From contig NZ_CP046115.1 of assembly GCF_009707385.1 (NCBI RefSeq), forward strand, positions 3,968,001 through 4,032,000: a stretch of 64,000 bases of DNA. Reading direction: 5' to 3'. Made by a program: the position numbers and the translations under genes. The notes under the pieces are model-generated. The model searched no databases and was not told where the DNA came from. It saw only the letters and a program-made list of their open reading frames with translations. Below are positions 37,327 through 47,160 of the stretch, in pieces; the first letter of the stretch is position 1; each line of letters opens with the position of its first letter. The stretch comes from Klebsiella oxytoca (GTDB lineage: Bacteria > Pseudomonadota > Gammaproteobacteria > Enterobacterales > Enterobacteriaceae).

Positions 37327-39177
37327 TTAAACCTCGTCCACGGATTGGCCTTTCAGCGCGATACGGACCGATTGATCCATACGGCGTGCGGCAAATTCCT
37401 GGGTTTGTGTGTCGATATTTTTAATCGCTTCTTTAATTGCATCGGCATCATCGCCTGCCGCTGCGGCGCGTACTTGCTCCGCGGCGTCATCGATGGCCTG
37501 ACGCTCTGCGGCGCTTAACAGCGCTGCATCGGCGGCCAGCGCGCTGACCAGACTTTCCAGAACGCGTGCGGCTTCAACTTTCTGCTCGGCCAGCATCCGC
37601 GCCTGGACATCCTGTTCGGCGTAGCTCATCGAATCTTTAATCATGCTGGCGATTTCGCCATCGGTCAGACCGTAGGACGGTTTTACCTGGATAGAGGCCT
37701 CGACGCCGGTCGATTTTTCCATCGCCGTCACGCTCAGCAGACCATCGGCATCCACCTGGAAGGTGACGCGAATATGCGCCCCGCCCGCCGGTAACGCCGG
37801 AATACCGCGCAGCGCAAAACGCGCGAGGGAGCGGCAATCCTGCACCAGCTCGCGCTCGCCCTGCATAACGTGGATAGACATCGCCGTCTGACCATCTTTG
37901 AAAGTGGTAAACTCCTGCGCGCGCGCCACCGGAATGGTGGTGTTGCGTGGGATAACCTTCTCTACCAGGCCGCCCATGGTTTCCAGCCCCAGAGAGAGCG
38001 GGATCACATCGAGCAGCAGCAGCTCGCTGTCCGGCTTATTACCTACCAGAATATCCGCCTGAATCGCCGCGCCGATGGCGACGACTTTATCCGGGTCGAT
38101 AGAGGTCAGCGGCGTACGGCCAAAAAACTCGCCAACGCGCTCGCGAACCAGCGGCACGCGGGTAGAGCCGCCAACCATGACGACTTCCAGCACCTCTTGC
38201 GCCTCAACGCCCGCATCTTTTAAAGCGCGACGACAGGCCAGCAGAGTGCGCTTTACCAGCGGCGCGATCAGATCGTTAAACTGGCTGCGGGTAATCTCTC
38301 CCTGCCAGCCGCCAACGTTGACGCACGCCGTATCAGCATCGCTGAGGGCAATTTTCGCCGCGATAGCCGCGTCGAGCAGTTCGCGCTGCAGACGGTTGTC
38401 GCTGCGATCGCTCAGTCCAGCCTGCTCGCGCAGGTAATCGGCCAGCAGGTGGTCGAAATCATCGCCGCCGAGGGCTGAATCGCCGCCGGTCGCCAGTACT
38501 TCAAATACGCCGCGGCTTAAGCGCAGCACGGAAATATCAAAGGTTCCGCCGCCGAGATCGTATACCGCGATCGTTCCTTCCTGACCGGAGTCCAGACCAT
38601 AGGCAATCGCCGCTGCGGTCGGTTCGTTCAGCAGACGCAGCACGTGCAGGCCAGCCAGACGCGCGGCATCTTTGGTTCCCTGACGCTGTGCGTCGTCGAA
38701 GTAGGCCGGAACGGTGATCACTACGCCGTCAAGCTCGCCCGCCAGCGCCTCGGTGGCGCGTGCGGCCAGCGCCTTCAGAATATCGGCAGAAACGCGAATC
38801 GGATTGAGCAACCCACCGGTGGTCTGAATCATCGGCAGACCGTTTTCGCTGGCCTGCAGTTGATAAGGCAGATGCGGGTAGCGGGCCTCAATATCGCTGA
38901 GAGAACGGCCCATCATGCGTTTGACGGAGCTAATGGTGTTAACCGGATCCTGAGCGGCATTTTCACGCGCGTCATAACCCACCGTTAAACCCGAAGCCTG
39001 ATAGTTAACCACCGACGGCAGCAGATAGCGCCCCTGATGGTCGGGCAGTGTTTCGGCCTGGCCGCTACGTACGGTAGCAACCAGTGAATTGGTGGTGCCC
39101 AGATCGATACCCGCCGCCAGACGTCGCTGGTGCGGCGCGGCGCTCAGGCCGGGCTCACTAATTTGTAATAAGGCCAT
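37327..39177 (-). CDS. hscA: Hsp70-type chaperone HscA
   Basis: HscA is the specialised Hsp70 that, with HscB, promotes release of the Fe-S cluster from IscU. The 616 residues equal the E. coli length. The ATPase domain shows [26 protein letters not shown] and [12 protein letters not shown]. The substrate domain, about 390-616, recognises the LPPVK motif of IscU, which is present in the IscU of this window. It follows hscB by 15 bases. Confidence 0.98.
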   Translation of the reverse strand: MALLQISEPGLSAAPHQRRLAAGIDLGTTNSLVATVRSGQAETLPDHQGRYLLPSVVNYQASGLTVGYDARENAAQDPVNTISSVKRMMGRSLSDIEARYPHLPYQLQASENGLPMIQTTGGLLNPIRVSADILKALAARATEALAGELDGVVITVPAYFDDAQRQGTKDAARLAGLHVLRLLNEPTAAAIAYGLDSGQEGTIAVYDLGGGTFDISVLRLSRGVFEVLATGGDSALGGDDFDHLLADYLREQAGLSDRSDNRLQRELLDAAIAAKIALSDADTACVNVGGWQGEITRSQFNDLIAPLVKRTLLACRRALKDAGVEAQEVLEVVMVGGSTRVPLVRERVGEFFGRTPLTSIDPDKVVAIGAAIQADILVGNKPDSELLLLDVIPLSLGLETMGGLVEKVIPRNTTIPVARAQEFTTFKDGQTAMSIHVMQGERELVQDCRSLARFALRGIPALPAGGAHIRVTFQVDADGLLSVTAMEKSTGVEASIQVKPSYGLTDGEIASMIKDSMSYAEQDVQARMLAEQKVEAARVLESLVSALAADAALLSAAERQAIDDAAEQVRAAAAGDDADAIKEAIKNIDTQTQEFAARRMDQSVRIALKGQSVDEV

Positions 39178-39192
39178 AATTGCTTCCGAAAA

Positions 39193-39708
39193 TTAAAAAT
39201 CGAGCAGTTTTTCTTCGAGTTGTTCCGCACTGCTCCGCAGTTTATCGAGAAAACGTAGCTTGCGCACGGTATCCGCCGCCGCCTCCCACGTCTCGTTATT
39301 CAGTTGTTCAACCATCAGCTGATGCCGGGTATCAAACAGCGCTTTTACCCGTTTAATAAAGCCTTCCAGCCGCGTCTCATCTTTCGCCCTGCCTATCTCA
39401 TCAAGCTCCTCGCGCAGCTCCAGCTGTTCCATCAGGAACGCGGTATCGCGCACGGTATGCTGCTCGCTGGCGAGATCGAAACCATGAAGCGAAAGGAGAT
39501 ATTCAGCGCGGGTCAGCGGATGACGAAGGGTTTGCCACGCCTGATTGATGGTGGCGGACTGCTGCACGGCGGCGAGCTGTTCGGCCGCGCTGCCGCTGGC
39601 GAACTTGTCGGGGTGATACTGGCGCTGTAGCTCCTGGTACCGGGCAGCCAGGGGTTCTAACGAAAGGGTATAGCTGGCCGGTAACCCGAAGAGGGTAAAA
39701 TAGTCCAT
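39193..39708 (-). CDS. hscB: J-domain co-chaperone HscB
   Basis: HscB binds IscU and stimulates the HscA ATPase. The ATG at 39708 gives 171 residues ([20 protein letters not shown]), the E. coli length; the open frame continues into iscA's downstream hairpin region and is not coding. The J domain has the HPD motif at residues 32-34 (QYHPDKFAS). The C-terminal three-helix domain (about 90-171) contacts IscU. Confidence 0.98.
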   Translation of the reverse strand: MDYFTLFGLPASYTLSLEPLAARYQELQRQYHPDKFASGSAAEQLAAVQQSATINQAWQTLRHPLTRAEYLLSLHGFDLASEQHTVRDTAFLMEQLELREELDEIGRAKDETRLEGFIKRVKALFDTRHQLMVEQLNNETWEAAADTVRKLRFLDKLRSSAEQLEEKLLDF

Positions 39709-39739
39709 AACAACCTCAGGGTTAACGAGATAAAGCAAA

Positions 39740-39766
39740 CCCCACTTACGGACGTCCGTAGTGGGG
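39740..39766 (-). other. Strong hairpin between iscA and hscB
   Basis: CCCCACTTACGGAC at 39740-39753 pairs with GTCCGTAGTGGGG at 39754-39766, with one bulged base. In the leftward isc transcript it sits in the 75-base iscA-hscB gap and is followed by GTTTGCTTTATC. It could lower hscBA expression relative to iscRSUA or stabilise the upstream mRNA; that role is inferred. Confidence 0.6.
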
Positions 39767-39783
39767 CTTAGATTACATTGCAA

Positions 39784-40107
39784 TTACACGTTAAAGCTTT
39801 CGCCGCAGCCGCACTCGTCTTTCACGTTCGGGTTAGTGAACTTAAACCCTTCGTTAAGACCTTCTTTGACGAAGTCCAGCTGCGTACCGTCGAGGAACTG
39901 CAAACTTTTGCCGTCGATCACGACCTTCACGCCTTTGTCTTCAAACACGGTGTCTTCTGCCGCCGGTTCGTCAACAAACTCCAGTACATAAGCCATACCT
40001 GAACAGCCGGAAGTTCTTACTCCCAGGCGCAGGCCAAACCCTTTACCACGGTTGGCCAGAAAGGCGTTGACTCGCGCTGCTGCACTGTCGCTTAAAGTAA
40101 TCGACAT
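39784..40107 (-). CDS. iscA: A-type Fe-S carrier IscA
   Basis: IscA is an A-type carrier that passes iron or [4Fe-4S] clusters to target proteins. The ATG at 40107 gives 107 residues ([10 protein letters not shown]), the E. coli length. The three conserved ligands are Cys35 (TSGCSGMAY), Cys99 and Cys101 (DECGCGESF). It follows iscU by 19 bases. Confidence 0.98.
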   Translation of the reverse strand: MSITLSDSAAARVNAFLANRGKGFGLRLGVRTSGCSGMAYVLEFVDEPAAEDTVFEDKGVKVVIDGKSLQFLDGTQLDFVKEGLNEGFKFTNPNVKDECGCGESFNV

Positions 40108-40126
40108 AACAAACCTCAACTCTTAA

Positions 40127-40513
40127 TTATTTTGCTTCACGTTTGCTTTTGTAATCCGCAATCGCGGCTTTAATCGCGTCTTCCGCCAGAATAGAGCAGT
40201 GGATTTTCACCGGCGGCAGTTCAAGCTCGTCGGCGATATCGGTGTTTTTAATCGCCTGGGCTTCATCCAGCGATTTCCCTTTTACCCATTCGGTCACCAG
40301 GGAGCTGGAAGCAATGGCGGAACCGCAGCCGTAGGTCTTGAAGCGCGCGTCTTCAATGATACCTTCATTGTTGACCTTAATCTGCAACTTCATCACATCG
40401 CCGCAAGCCGGCGCGCCGACCATGCCGCTGCCGACGTTTTCGTCGCTATTGTCGAAAGAACCGACGTTGCGCGGATTCTCGTAATGATCGATAACTTTTT
40501 CGCTGTAAGCCAT
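40127..40513 (-). CDS. iscU: Fe-S cluster scaffold IscU
   Basis: IscU is the scaffold on which IscS, Fdx and iron build [2Fe-2S] clusters. The 128 residues equal the E. coli length. Ligands Cys37, Asp39, Cys63 and Cys106 are present, as is the HscA recognition motif LPPVK at 99-103. It lies 32 bases after iscS. Confidence 0.99.
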   Translation of the reverse strand: MAYSEKVIDHYENPRNVGSFDNSDENVGSGMVGAPACGDVMKLQIKVNNEGIIEDARFKTYGCGSAIASSSLVTEWVKGKSLDEAQAIKNTDIADELELPPVKIHCSILAEDAIKAAIADYKSKREAK

Positions 40514-40545
40514 GATGAATTCTCCTTATGTGTACTGGTGCCGAA

Positions 40546-41760
40546 TTAGTGATGTGACCATTCGATACTGTTCAGATCCACGCCCTGCTTGAACATTTCC
40601 CACAGCGGAGAAAGATCGCGCAGACGACCGATGGAGTTGCGAACCAGATTGATGGTGTAGTCAATCTCTTCTTCGGTAGTAAAACGACCTAAAGAGAAAC
40701 GAATAGAACTGTGCGCCAGCTCGTCGGTCATCCCCAGCGCGCGCAGCACGTAGGATGGCTCGAGGCTTGCGGAAGTACAGGCTGAACCGGAAGAGACCGC
40801 GAGATCTTTCAGGGCCATAATCAGCGACTCGCCTTCAACGTAGTTGAAGCTGACGTTGAGAATGTTCGGCGCGCCTTGCTCAAGATCACCGTTCAGGTAA
40901 ACCTCTTCCATATCTTTCACGCCAGCCCACAGACGGTCACGCAGGCCGCGCAGGCGGGCCATTTCAGTTTCCATCTCTTCTTTCGCGATACGGTAAGCTT
41001 CACCCATACCGACGATCTGGTGAACAGGCAGAGTACCGGAACGCATGCCGCGCTCGTGACCGCCGCCGTGCATCTGCGCTTCAATACGAATACGCGGTTT
41101 ACGACGCACGTACAGCGCGCCGATCCCTTTCGGACCATAGATTTTGTGGCCGGAGAAGGACATCAGGTCAACTTTCAGCTGGCTCAGGTCGATAGGCAGT
41201 TTGCCCACGCTCTGGGTGGCGTCAACGTGGTAAATGATACCGCGGGCGCGGCACATCTCGCCGATGGTAGCGATATCCTGCACCACGCCGATTTCGTTAT
41301 TCACGTGCATAATGGAAACAAGGATGGTGTCATCACGCATCGCGGCTTCCAGTTCTTTTAAATCGATAATACCGTTACGCTGCGGGGCGAGGTAGGTTAC
41401 TTCAAACCCTTCGCGCTCCAGCTGACGACAGGTGTCCAGCACGGCTTTATGTTCGGTTTTGCTGGTGATGATGTGCTTGCCTTTTTTCTGATAAAAGTTG
41501 GCTGCACCTTTAATCGCCAGGTTGTCGGATTCAGTCGCACCGGAGGTAAAGACGATTTCGCGCGGGTCGGCGCCGACCAGCTCAGCAATCTGATTACGGG
41601 CGATATCTACCGCCTCTTCAGCCTGCCAGCCAAAGCGGTGTGAACGAGAGGCCGGGTTACCAAAGGTCCCGTCCAGGGTCAGAAACTGCATCATTTTCTC
41701 GGCAACACGCGGGTCCACCGGCGTGGTTGCGGAGTAGTCGAGATAGATCGGTAATTTCAT
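40546..41760 (-). CDS. iscS: Cysteine desulfurase IscS
   Basis: IscS is the PLP enzyme that takes sulfur from cysteine and supplies it to IscU, TusA, ThiI and others. The ATG at 41760 gives 404 residues ([16 protein letters not shown]), the E. coli length; an upstream extension in frame falls in the iscR-iscS spacer and is not credible. The PLP lysine is in [12 protein letters not shown] (about 206). The active-site loop cysteine is in [10 protein letters not shown] (about 328). The translation start region is the target of the small RNA RyhB in E. coli. Confidence 0.98.
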   Translation of the reverse strand: MKLPIYLDYSATTPVDPRVAEKMMQFLTLDGTFGNPASRSHRFGWQAEEAVDIARNQIAELVGADPREIVFTSGATESDNLAIKGAANFYQKKGKHIITSKTEHKAVLDTCRQLEREGFEVTYLAPQRNGIIDLKELEAAMRDDTILVSIMHVNNEIGVVQDIATIGEMCRARGIIYHVDATQSVGKLPIDLSQLKVDLMSFSGHKIYGPKGIGALYVRRKPRIRIEAQMHGGGHERGMRSGTLPVHQIVGMGEAYRIAKEEMETEMARLRGLRDRLWAGVKDMEEVYLNGDLEQGAPNILNVSFNYVEGESLIMALKDLAVSSGSACTSASLEPSYVLRALGMTDELAHSSIRFSLGRFTTEEEIDYTINLVRNSIGRLRDLSPLWEMFKQGVDLNSIEWSHH

Positions 41761-41890
41761 TGCTCTATAAACTCCGTACATCGCTTCAATGCAAGGAATC
41801 AGGCAACCGGCTGGATGTACGACCGAGTACACGGAATGTCGAGGCATCCCGGCCTGATTCGAAAATCTTTTTTATCTTTTTACTCAACTC

Positions 41891-41926
41891 GTTTCATCCT
41901 GCAGCCGGATAGCTGCAAGATGAAAC
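41891..41926 (-). other. Hairpin in the iscR-iscS spacer
   Basis: GTTTCATCCTGCAG (41891-41904) pairs with CTGCAAGATGAAAC (41913-41926) with small mismatches, forming a stable stem 10 bases beyond the iscR stop. In E. coli the iscR-iscS spacer forms a strong structure that protects the iscR mRNA when RyhB triggers decay of iscSUA. This hairpin is the probable equivalent. Confidence 0.65.
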
Positions 41927-41936
41927 TGAGCGAGAG

Positions 41937-42428
41937 CTACGCGCGCAGTTTGACGTCGATGGCGTCCTGAGCACGGGTATTACGTTGAGATTCATGGTTA
42001 TGCTGACGACCGGAAACATCAAGGATTTCCTGGTTATTCACCAATTCGCCCAGCGTGATGTTATTCAGAAAACCGGTCAGTCGCTCGCTCAGATCGCGCC
42101 ACAGCGCGTGAGTGAGGCACTTATCGCCACCCTGGCAGCCGCCTTTACCCTGACAACGGGTGGCGTCAACGGACTCGTCAACTGCGCTGATAACTTCGCC
42201 AACCGCGATGCTACCCGCTTCTTTACCTAAGAGATAACCGCCGCCTGGACCACGTACGCTGGAAACCAGGCCATTTTTGCGCAGGCGAGAGAACAGCTGT
42301 TCCAGATAGGAAAGCGAAATTCCCTGACGCTCTGAAATATCAGCCAACGGCACCGGACCCGATTCAGAGTTGAGCGCAACGTCAAGCATCGCGGTCACGG
42401 CATAACGCCCTTTAGATGTCAGTCTCAT
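41937..42428 (-). CDS. iscR: Fe-S cluster-dependent regulator IscR
   Basis: IscR is an Rrf2-family regulator. With a [2Fe-2S] cluster it represses the isc operon; the apo form controls other promoters such as suf. The 163 residues show an N-terminal winged helix (about 1-60) and cluster ligands Cys92, Cys98, Cys104 and His107 ([17 protein letters not shown]). It is the first gene of the operon and is preceded by two IscR sites. Confidence 0.99.
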   Translation of the reverse strand: MRLTSKGRYAVTAMLDVALNSESGPVPLADISERQGISLSYLEQLFSRLRKNGLVSSVRGPGGGYLLGKEAGSIAVGEVISAVDESVDATRCQGKGGCQGGDKCLTHALWRDLSERLTGFLNNITLGELVNNQEILDVSGRQHNHESQRNTRAQDAIDVKLRA

Positions 42429-42505
42429 GTCTTACTTAACCTCAAACTCGCCCCTGCCCGGGCTTTTTATTAATATGGGTATTGCATAGCAAGGGCAAGT
42501 CTGAC

Positions 42506-42555
42506 ATTCCCGAGTAAATTGGTCAACTATTTACTTGACTGTTTTAGTCAGGTAT
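42506..42555. promoter_or_regulatory. Two abutting type 1 IscR-binding sites at the iscR promoter
   Basis: On the minus strand, site A (42530-42506) begins ATAGTTGACCAATTTACTC and site B (42555-42531) begins ATACCTGACTAAAACAGTCA. Both fit the 25-base type 1 IscR pattern (ATA-YYGACT...AGTC-RR-TAT), and B has a near-perfect dyad GACT/AGTC. They abut without a spacer. A TTGACC -35 element lies inside site A, so holo-IscR binding should block the promoter, as known in E. coli. Confidence 0.85.
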
Positions 42556-42645
42556 TTAGCTTTCCGTGCCGTTTTCTCTCAGCTCGGCCTGATGCCCCTA
42601 CTCGCCCCCTCCTCTACAGAGACAGGGGAAGCCGCAGTTTCGGCG

Positions 42646-43383
42646 CTATTGTTTGTTCTTCTGCTGTTGCTCGATTGACGCCAGCATGCCGCGCAGAATA
42701 TTCAGCTCCTGGCTCTCCGGGCGAGCGCGGGTAAACAGACGGCGCAGCTTATTCATGACCTGCCCTGGATGGCTGGCGCGGATAAAACCGGTTGCCAGCA
42801 GCGTCTGCTCAAGGTGCCCGTAGAAACGCTCTAAATCATCCACCAGCGGATAAGGCGTTTCTTCATGCTCGACGACAGGTTCATTTTGCTCCTGCGCCGC
42901 CAGCCAGGCCATCCGCACTTCATAGGCGATAACCTGCACCGCCATTGCCAGATTCAGCGAGCTGTATTCCGGATTGGCGGCAATCGCCACGTGGTAGTGA
43001 CACTTCTGCAGTTCGTCATTAGTCAAACCAACGCGCTCGCGACCGAACACCAGCGCCACCGGCGCGTGCTGCGCTTCAGCAACGCTTTTCAGGCCGCATT
43101 CGCGCGGATCGAGCATCGGCCACGGCAGCGTGCGCGAACGCGCGCTGGTACCAACAACCAGGCTACAGCCCGCCAGCGCTTCATCAAGAGTATCAACGAT
43201 GTTGGCATTACCAATTACGTCGCTGGCCCCGGCCGCCAGGGCAATAGCCTGTGAATCAGGCTTTACCAGCGGATTGACCAGCCAGAGGTTAGTTAATCCC
43301 ATGGTTTTCATTGCGCGGGCGACGGAGCCCATATTGCCGGTGTGTGAGGTTTCTACCAGTACGATTCGAATATTTTGCAGCAT
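42646..43383 (-). CDS. trmJ: tRNA (Cm32/Um32) methyltransferase TrmJ
   Basis: TrmJ is the SPOUT-class enzyme that 2'-O-methylates position 32 of several tRNAs. The 245 residues are close to E. coli (246). The N-terminal catalytic domain begins [20 protein letters not shown] and ends with the SAM-binding knot ([16 protein letters not shown]). The C-terminal part is helical and binds tRNA. It lies upstream of iscR on the same strand and diverges from suhB. Confidence 0.97.
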   Translation of the reverse strand: MLQNIRIVLVETSHTGNMGSVARAMKTMGLTNLWLVNPLVKPDSQAIALAAGASDVIGNANIVDTLDEALAGCSLVVGTSARSRTLPWPMLDPRECGLKSVAEAQHAPVALVFGRERVGLTNDELQKCHYHVAIAANPEYSSLNLAMAVQVIAYEVRMAWLAAQEQNEPVVEHEETPYPLVDDLERFYGHLEQTLLATGFIRASHPGQVMNKLRRLFTRARPESQELNILRGMLASIEQQQKNKQ

Positions 43384-43503
43384 TATGGTTCTTCGGCTAA
43401 AGATTATTCGTGCATGCTATCATAAAACGGAGACATGGGCAGATTTCACTGTTACTATATGCGCCGTTTTTTCCCGTTCTTTAACATCCAGTGAGAGATA
43501 CCG

Positions 43504-44307
43504 ATGCATCCGATGCTGAACATCGCCGTGCGCGCAGCGCGCAAGGCGGGTAATTTAATTGCCAAGCACTACGAAACACCTGACTCCGTAGAAACCAGCC
43601 AGAAAGGCAGCAATGATTTTGTGACCAACGTCGATAAAGCCGCTGAAGCGATTATTATCGAAACCATTCGCAAATCTTACCCGCAGCACACCATCATCAC
43701 CGAAGAAAGCGGTGAACATGAGGGTGAAGATCAGGATGTTCAATGGGTTATCGATCCACTGGATGGCACCACCAACTTCGTAAAACGTCTGCCGCACTTC
43801 TCCGTCTCCATCGCCGTACGCATTAAAGGCCGTACTGAAGTTGCCGTGGTTTACGATCCAATGCGTAACGAGCTGTTTACCGCAACCCGCGGTCAGGGCG
43901 CACAGCTGAACGGCTACCGCCTGCGCGGCAGCAGCGCTCGCGACCTGGATGGCACGATCATCGCCACCGGCTTCCCGTTCAAAGCGAAGCAGCACGCCAC
44001 CGCTTATATGAATATCCTCGGCAACATGTTCACCGAATGCGCGGATTTCCGCCGCACCGGTTCCGCCGCCCTGGATCTGGCCTACGTAGCCGCTGGCCGC
44101 GTGGACGGTTACTTTGAAATCGCGCTGAAACCGTGGGATTTCGCTGCTGGTGAACTGATCGCTCGTGAAGCCGGCGCGATTGTCTGTGACTTTACGGGTG
44201 GCCATAACTATCTGCTGACCGGCAATATCGTTGCGGGTAACCCGCGCGTTGTAAAAGCCATGCTGGCGAATATGCGCGAGCAGCTGAGCGAAGCGCTGAA
44301 GCGTTAA
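43504..44307 (+). CDS. suhB: Inositol-1-monophosphatase SuhB
   Basis: SuhB is an inositol monophosphatase family protein that also acts as a Nus factor in rRNA antitermination. The 267 residues equal the E. coli length. Metal motifs are seen: EESGEHEG, DPLDGTTNFVKRLPHF and WDFAAGELIAREAGA. Downstream, AACGGG/CCCGTT (44316-44341) may be a weak terminator. Confidence 0.98.
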   Translation: MHPMLNIAVRAARKAGNLIAKHYETPDSVETSQKGSNDFVTNVDKAAEAIIIETIRKSYPQHTIITEESGEHEGEDQDVQWVIDPLDGTTNFVKRLPHFSVSIAVRIKGRTEVAVVYDPMRNELFTATRGQGAQLNGYRLRGSSARDLDGTIIATGFPFKAKQHATAYMNILGNMFTECADFRRTGSAALDLAYVAAGRVDGYFEIALKPWDFAAGELIAREAGAIVCDFTGGHNYLLTGNIVAGNPRVVKAMLANMREQLSEALKR

Positions 44308-44485
44308 TTCCGCTCAACGGGTGGGGTCGCTCCTGCCCGTTAATTTCCCCCAGACCTTTTTCCGAAACTCACCTCTGACACTTTACTTTCGCGCCGCCCT
44401 CTCACACGATAGTTTCTCTTTTAGCAACGGATTGAACTGCGACTTTCCCACACGGCTGTTAACGGGAAGCAGTAAGGAAACACTC

Positions 44486-45370
44486 ATGACTTTTCCCGGC
44501 GGCAAGCGCGGCGCCAGATACGTTTTCATCCTCTGTATTGCGGTGGTATGTGCTTATCTGCTGCCTCGCGTCGCCATCAATGCTTTTTACTATCCCGATG
44601 ACAAAGTCTATGGCCCGGATCCCTGGCCTGCTCAATCCGTTACTTTTACCGCTAAAGATGGCACCCTCCTGCACGGCTGGTTTATTCCCTCAACCACCGG
44701 CTCCACAGAGAACGCGGTAGCTACGGTGATACATGCTCATGGCAACGCAGGAAATATGTCGGCGCACTGGCCGCTAGTTAGCTGGCTGCCGGAACGCAAC
44801 TACAACCTTTTCATGTTCGACTATCGCGGATTTGGTAAATCGCAAGGCACACCTTCGCAGCAGGGCTTATATGACGATACGATAAGCGCCATCAACTATG
44901 TGCGTCAGCGCAGCGACGTAAATCCGCAGCGTCTGGTGCTGCTGGGGCAAAGTCTGGGAGGCAATAACATCCTTGCCGCCATTGGGAACTGTATGGATTG
45001 CGTCAACGAGCGTACAACGGATCGCTCAGGTATCCGCGCCGTTATTCTCGACTCAACCTTTTCATCCTATTCGGCTATCGCCAATAAAATGATCCCCGGC
45101 AGCGGTTTTTTGCTCAATGATAGCTATAGCGCAGACCGTAATATCGCCTCTATCAGCCCTATTCCGGTGCTGATTATTCATGGTAAAGCGGACCACGTTA
45201 TTCCCTGGGAACACAGCGAAAAACTCTACCAGTTGGCTGGTCAGCCGAAGCAGGAAATCCTTATTCCTAATGGCGAGCATATTGATGCATTTTCCAAACG
45301 CCACGGCGAGCGCTACCGGGATGTGATGGTGAGCTTTATGCAAAATGCGCTGCAGGATGCTAAGAATTAA
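44486..45370 (+). CDS. yfhR: Membrane-anchored alpha/beta-hydrolase YfhR
   Basis: YfhR is a serine hydrolase-fold protein of unknown substrate. The ATG at 44486 has AAGGAAA just upstream and gives 294 residues; the open frame reaches back to 44321, but that part resembles nothing. There is one N-terminal membrane span (about 11-29), then an alpha/beta-hydrolase core with the HAHGNAGN oxyanion region, the nucleophile elbow LGQSLGGN (Ser156), an acid in HGKADHVIPW and a late histidine in NGEHIDAF. It is probably anchored in the inner membrane with the catalytic part in the periplasm. Confidence 0.9.
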   Translation: MTFPGGKRGARYVFILCIAVVCAYLLPRVAINAFYYPDDKVYGPDPWPAQSVTFTAKDGTLLHGWFIPSTTGSTENAVATVIHAHGNAGNMSAHWPLVSWLPERNYNLFMFDYRGFGKSQGTPSQQGLYDDTISAINYVRQRSDVNPQRLVLLGQSLGGNNILAAIGNCMDCVNERTTDRSGIRAVILDSTFSSYSAIANKMIPGSGFLLNDSYSADRNIASISPIPVLIIHGKADHVIPWEHSEKLYQLAGQPKQEILIPNGEHIDAFSKRHGERYRDVMVSFMQNALQDAKN

Positions 45371-45426
45371 ACAACGATGACACAATCAATCGCCTATATT
45401 TTAGGATGTTAGCTTGGTCAAAGATA

Positions 45427-46407
45427 CTAAAACGGCCTTAACCCGCGCCCTACTGGCACTGCACTGCTCCACATAACCACCGCCGCCGCCAGCAAAATCA
45501 CGCTACCGGCCAGCGCCAGGGTTGCCCAGCCCACCTGCTTCCATAGCACCGGCGCCTGTCTGGCGCTCAGCCTGACCGCCAGCTGGCGAAAACCGTGAAC
45601 CAGCAGAGCAAGCACGCTAATCGTCAGCGAGGTACCCGCCGCCATCGCCAGCGCTGCCGCCATCCCCCAGCCAAATACGCCGATAACCTTACTGAACAAC
45701 AGAACCATAATAGCCCCGGAACAGGGGCGCATTCCCATCGACAGCACAATCACCAGCCTGGCGCGCCAGTCATCACCACTCTGGAGCTGCTCCGGCCCGG
45801 GTATGTGCTGATGCCCGCAGCCGCAGTTAGCGTCATGTACGTGATGCGGAGTAAAGGCAGTAAATTTCGGCCGTCGCAGCAGCATCCGCAGTTTTTTCAA
45901 CGCCCGGAAGCACAGCAGCAGACCCAGCGCGCCGACCAGTAGATAGCTGCCTTTTTCAAGCCAGAAGCTGCTCAGATGCAGCTGTCTTGCCGGCAACCGT
46001 AGCAAGGTGAGAACGACCACGACTAAAGCAATCGCCACGACTCCCTGCAGCAACGAAGCGGCCAGGGTCAGGCCAATGCTTGATTTCAGCTTCGAAGGAT
46101 GAGTCGCAAGCCAGGTGGTAATCACCACCTTACCGTGTCCCGGCCCCAGCGCGTGCAGAACACCATAGGCAAAGCTAAAGCCCAGCAGCGATAGCCCCGC
46201 GGCGGAGGGATTTTCCGCCACCGCTTGCAGAAGTCGACTCAGTTCAAGATTCAGCGCGCGCTGCCAAACGGCGCTTTGCAGGAGGACCTGCGGCCAGGCC
46301 TGCCACAGCCAGAAACCAGCCCCCGCAGCCAGCAGCAAAAATAGCGCCAGCGGCCACAGCTGTCGCCAACGCGATGAACCTCCGGTTGGAGCCAAAATCA
46401 GCGACAT
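45427..46407 (-). CDS. NicO-type metal transporter, ZevB-like
   Basis: This 326-residue inner-membrane protein belongs to the NicO/RcnA-like nickel-cobalt transporter group. It has about six to seven spans, the metal-path motif HALGPGHGKVVITTW in an early span, a cytosolic histidine/cysteine-rich loop (HHVHDANCGCGHQHIPG) and the second conserved motif MGMRPCSGAIMVL. The upstream gene, overlapping by 10 bases, encodes a DUF1007 periplasmic protein. That pairing matches ZevAB, described as a zinc uptake system in Haemophilus influenzae. Substrate (Zn, Ni or Co) and direction are inferred. Confidence 0.85.
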   Translation of the reverse strand: MSLILAPTGGSSRWRQLWPLALFLLLAAGAGFWLWQAWPQVLLQSAVWQRALNLELSRLLQAVAENPSAAGLSLLGFSFAYGVLHALGPGHGKVVITTWLATHPSKLKSSIGLTLAASLLQGVVAIALVVVVLTLLRLPARQLHLSSFWLEKGSYLLVGALGLLLCFRALKKLRMLLRRPKFTAFTPHHVHDANCGCGHQHIPGPEQLQSGDDWRARLVIVLSMGMRPCSGAIMVLLFSKVIGVFGWGMAAALAMAAGTSLTISVLALLVHGFRQLAVRLSARQAPVLWKQVGWATLALAGSVILLAAAVVMWSSAVPVGRGLRPF

Positions 46408-47036
46408 TGCAGCGTCACCTTTTGCGCGAAGTAGCTTCCCAGTTCCATATCCTCCGGCGGCGCATCTGCTTTATCCAGCGACTGTGCATAGGACAACATT
46501 TTTTCATTAGGTTTCGGCGTCATCACTTTTGCCGTGCAGCTCGCGGTCATCGCAGCCGGCAGAACAAAGTCTGCGTCCTGGTCATAATACATATCAACAT
46601 AATAAGTTGGGTCGTAGGTCGAAAAGGTGAAGGTTTGCCCGGCCATCGGCTGCGGCTTCGCCAGCGGCAGAGTAAAAGAGAGTACCGCCTGATGACCGCT
46701 GCGCTCAAGGCCATAGCCATCGGGCCGATTATCAAACTTCACTCTCTCGCCGTTATGCCACAGCTCGCTGAAATAATGCTGGCCCAGTACGTTCGCCATC
46801 ACTTCCGCCGCCAGCTTTTTCCAGATTTCGCTACCGGGTTTAGCATTGCCCGCATCATAGAGCAGATCGGCAGAGGTGATTTCATCCATTGTCCAGCGCA
46901 TTTTAAAGCTGGTGAGCAGACCATTTTCCGCCACGGCTTCCGTTTGCAAACTGATGAAACTATGTGGATGCGCCGCCGCAGATAGCGATAAAAACATGAA
47001 AAACGCTGCGCTGACGCATTGTTTCACTCTATTCAT
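46398..47036 (-). CDS. DUF1007 periplasmic protein, ZevA-like
   Basis: The ATG at 47036 gives 212 residues: a signal peptide (about 1-22, ending SAAA), then HPHSFISLQTEA, a mature N-terminus with two histidines that suits metal binding, and a beta-rich domain (KMRWTMDEITSADLLYD, TYDPTYYVDMYYD). It has two cysteines, in ASCTAKV and LQCR. The stop codon overlaps the ZevB-like gene by 10 bases, which indicates translational coupling. It probably presents metal to, or receives it from, the NicO-type partner. Confidence 0.85.
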   Translation of the reverse strand: MNRVKQCVSAAFFMFLSLSAAAHPHSFISLQTEAVAENGLLTSFKMRWTMDEITSADLLYDAGNAKPGSEIWKKLAAEVMANVLGQHYFSELWHNGERVKFDNRPDGYGLERSGHQAVLSFTLPLAKPQPMAGQTFTFSTYDPTYYVDMYYDQDADFVLPAAMTASCTAKVMTPKPNEKMLSYAQSLDKADAPPEDMELGSYFAQKVTLQCR

Positions 47037-47160
47037 CTGTTCCTCACGTGAAAAATTCTGTGAACTCCGCCAGCAATCCTGATGTAAAGACACGGAGCTA
47101 CCCTGGTCACCTTTAATACATTAACTATTCTTAACGAAAACCCTAACTGGAACTAACCGG

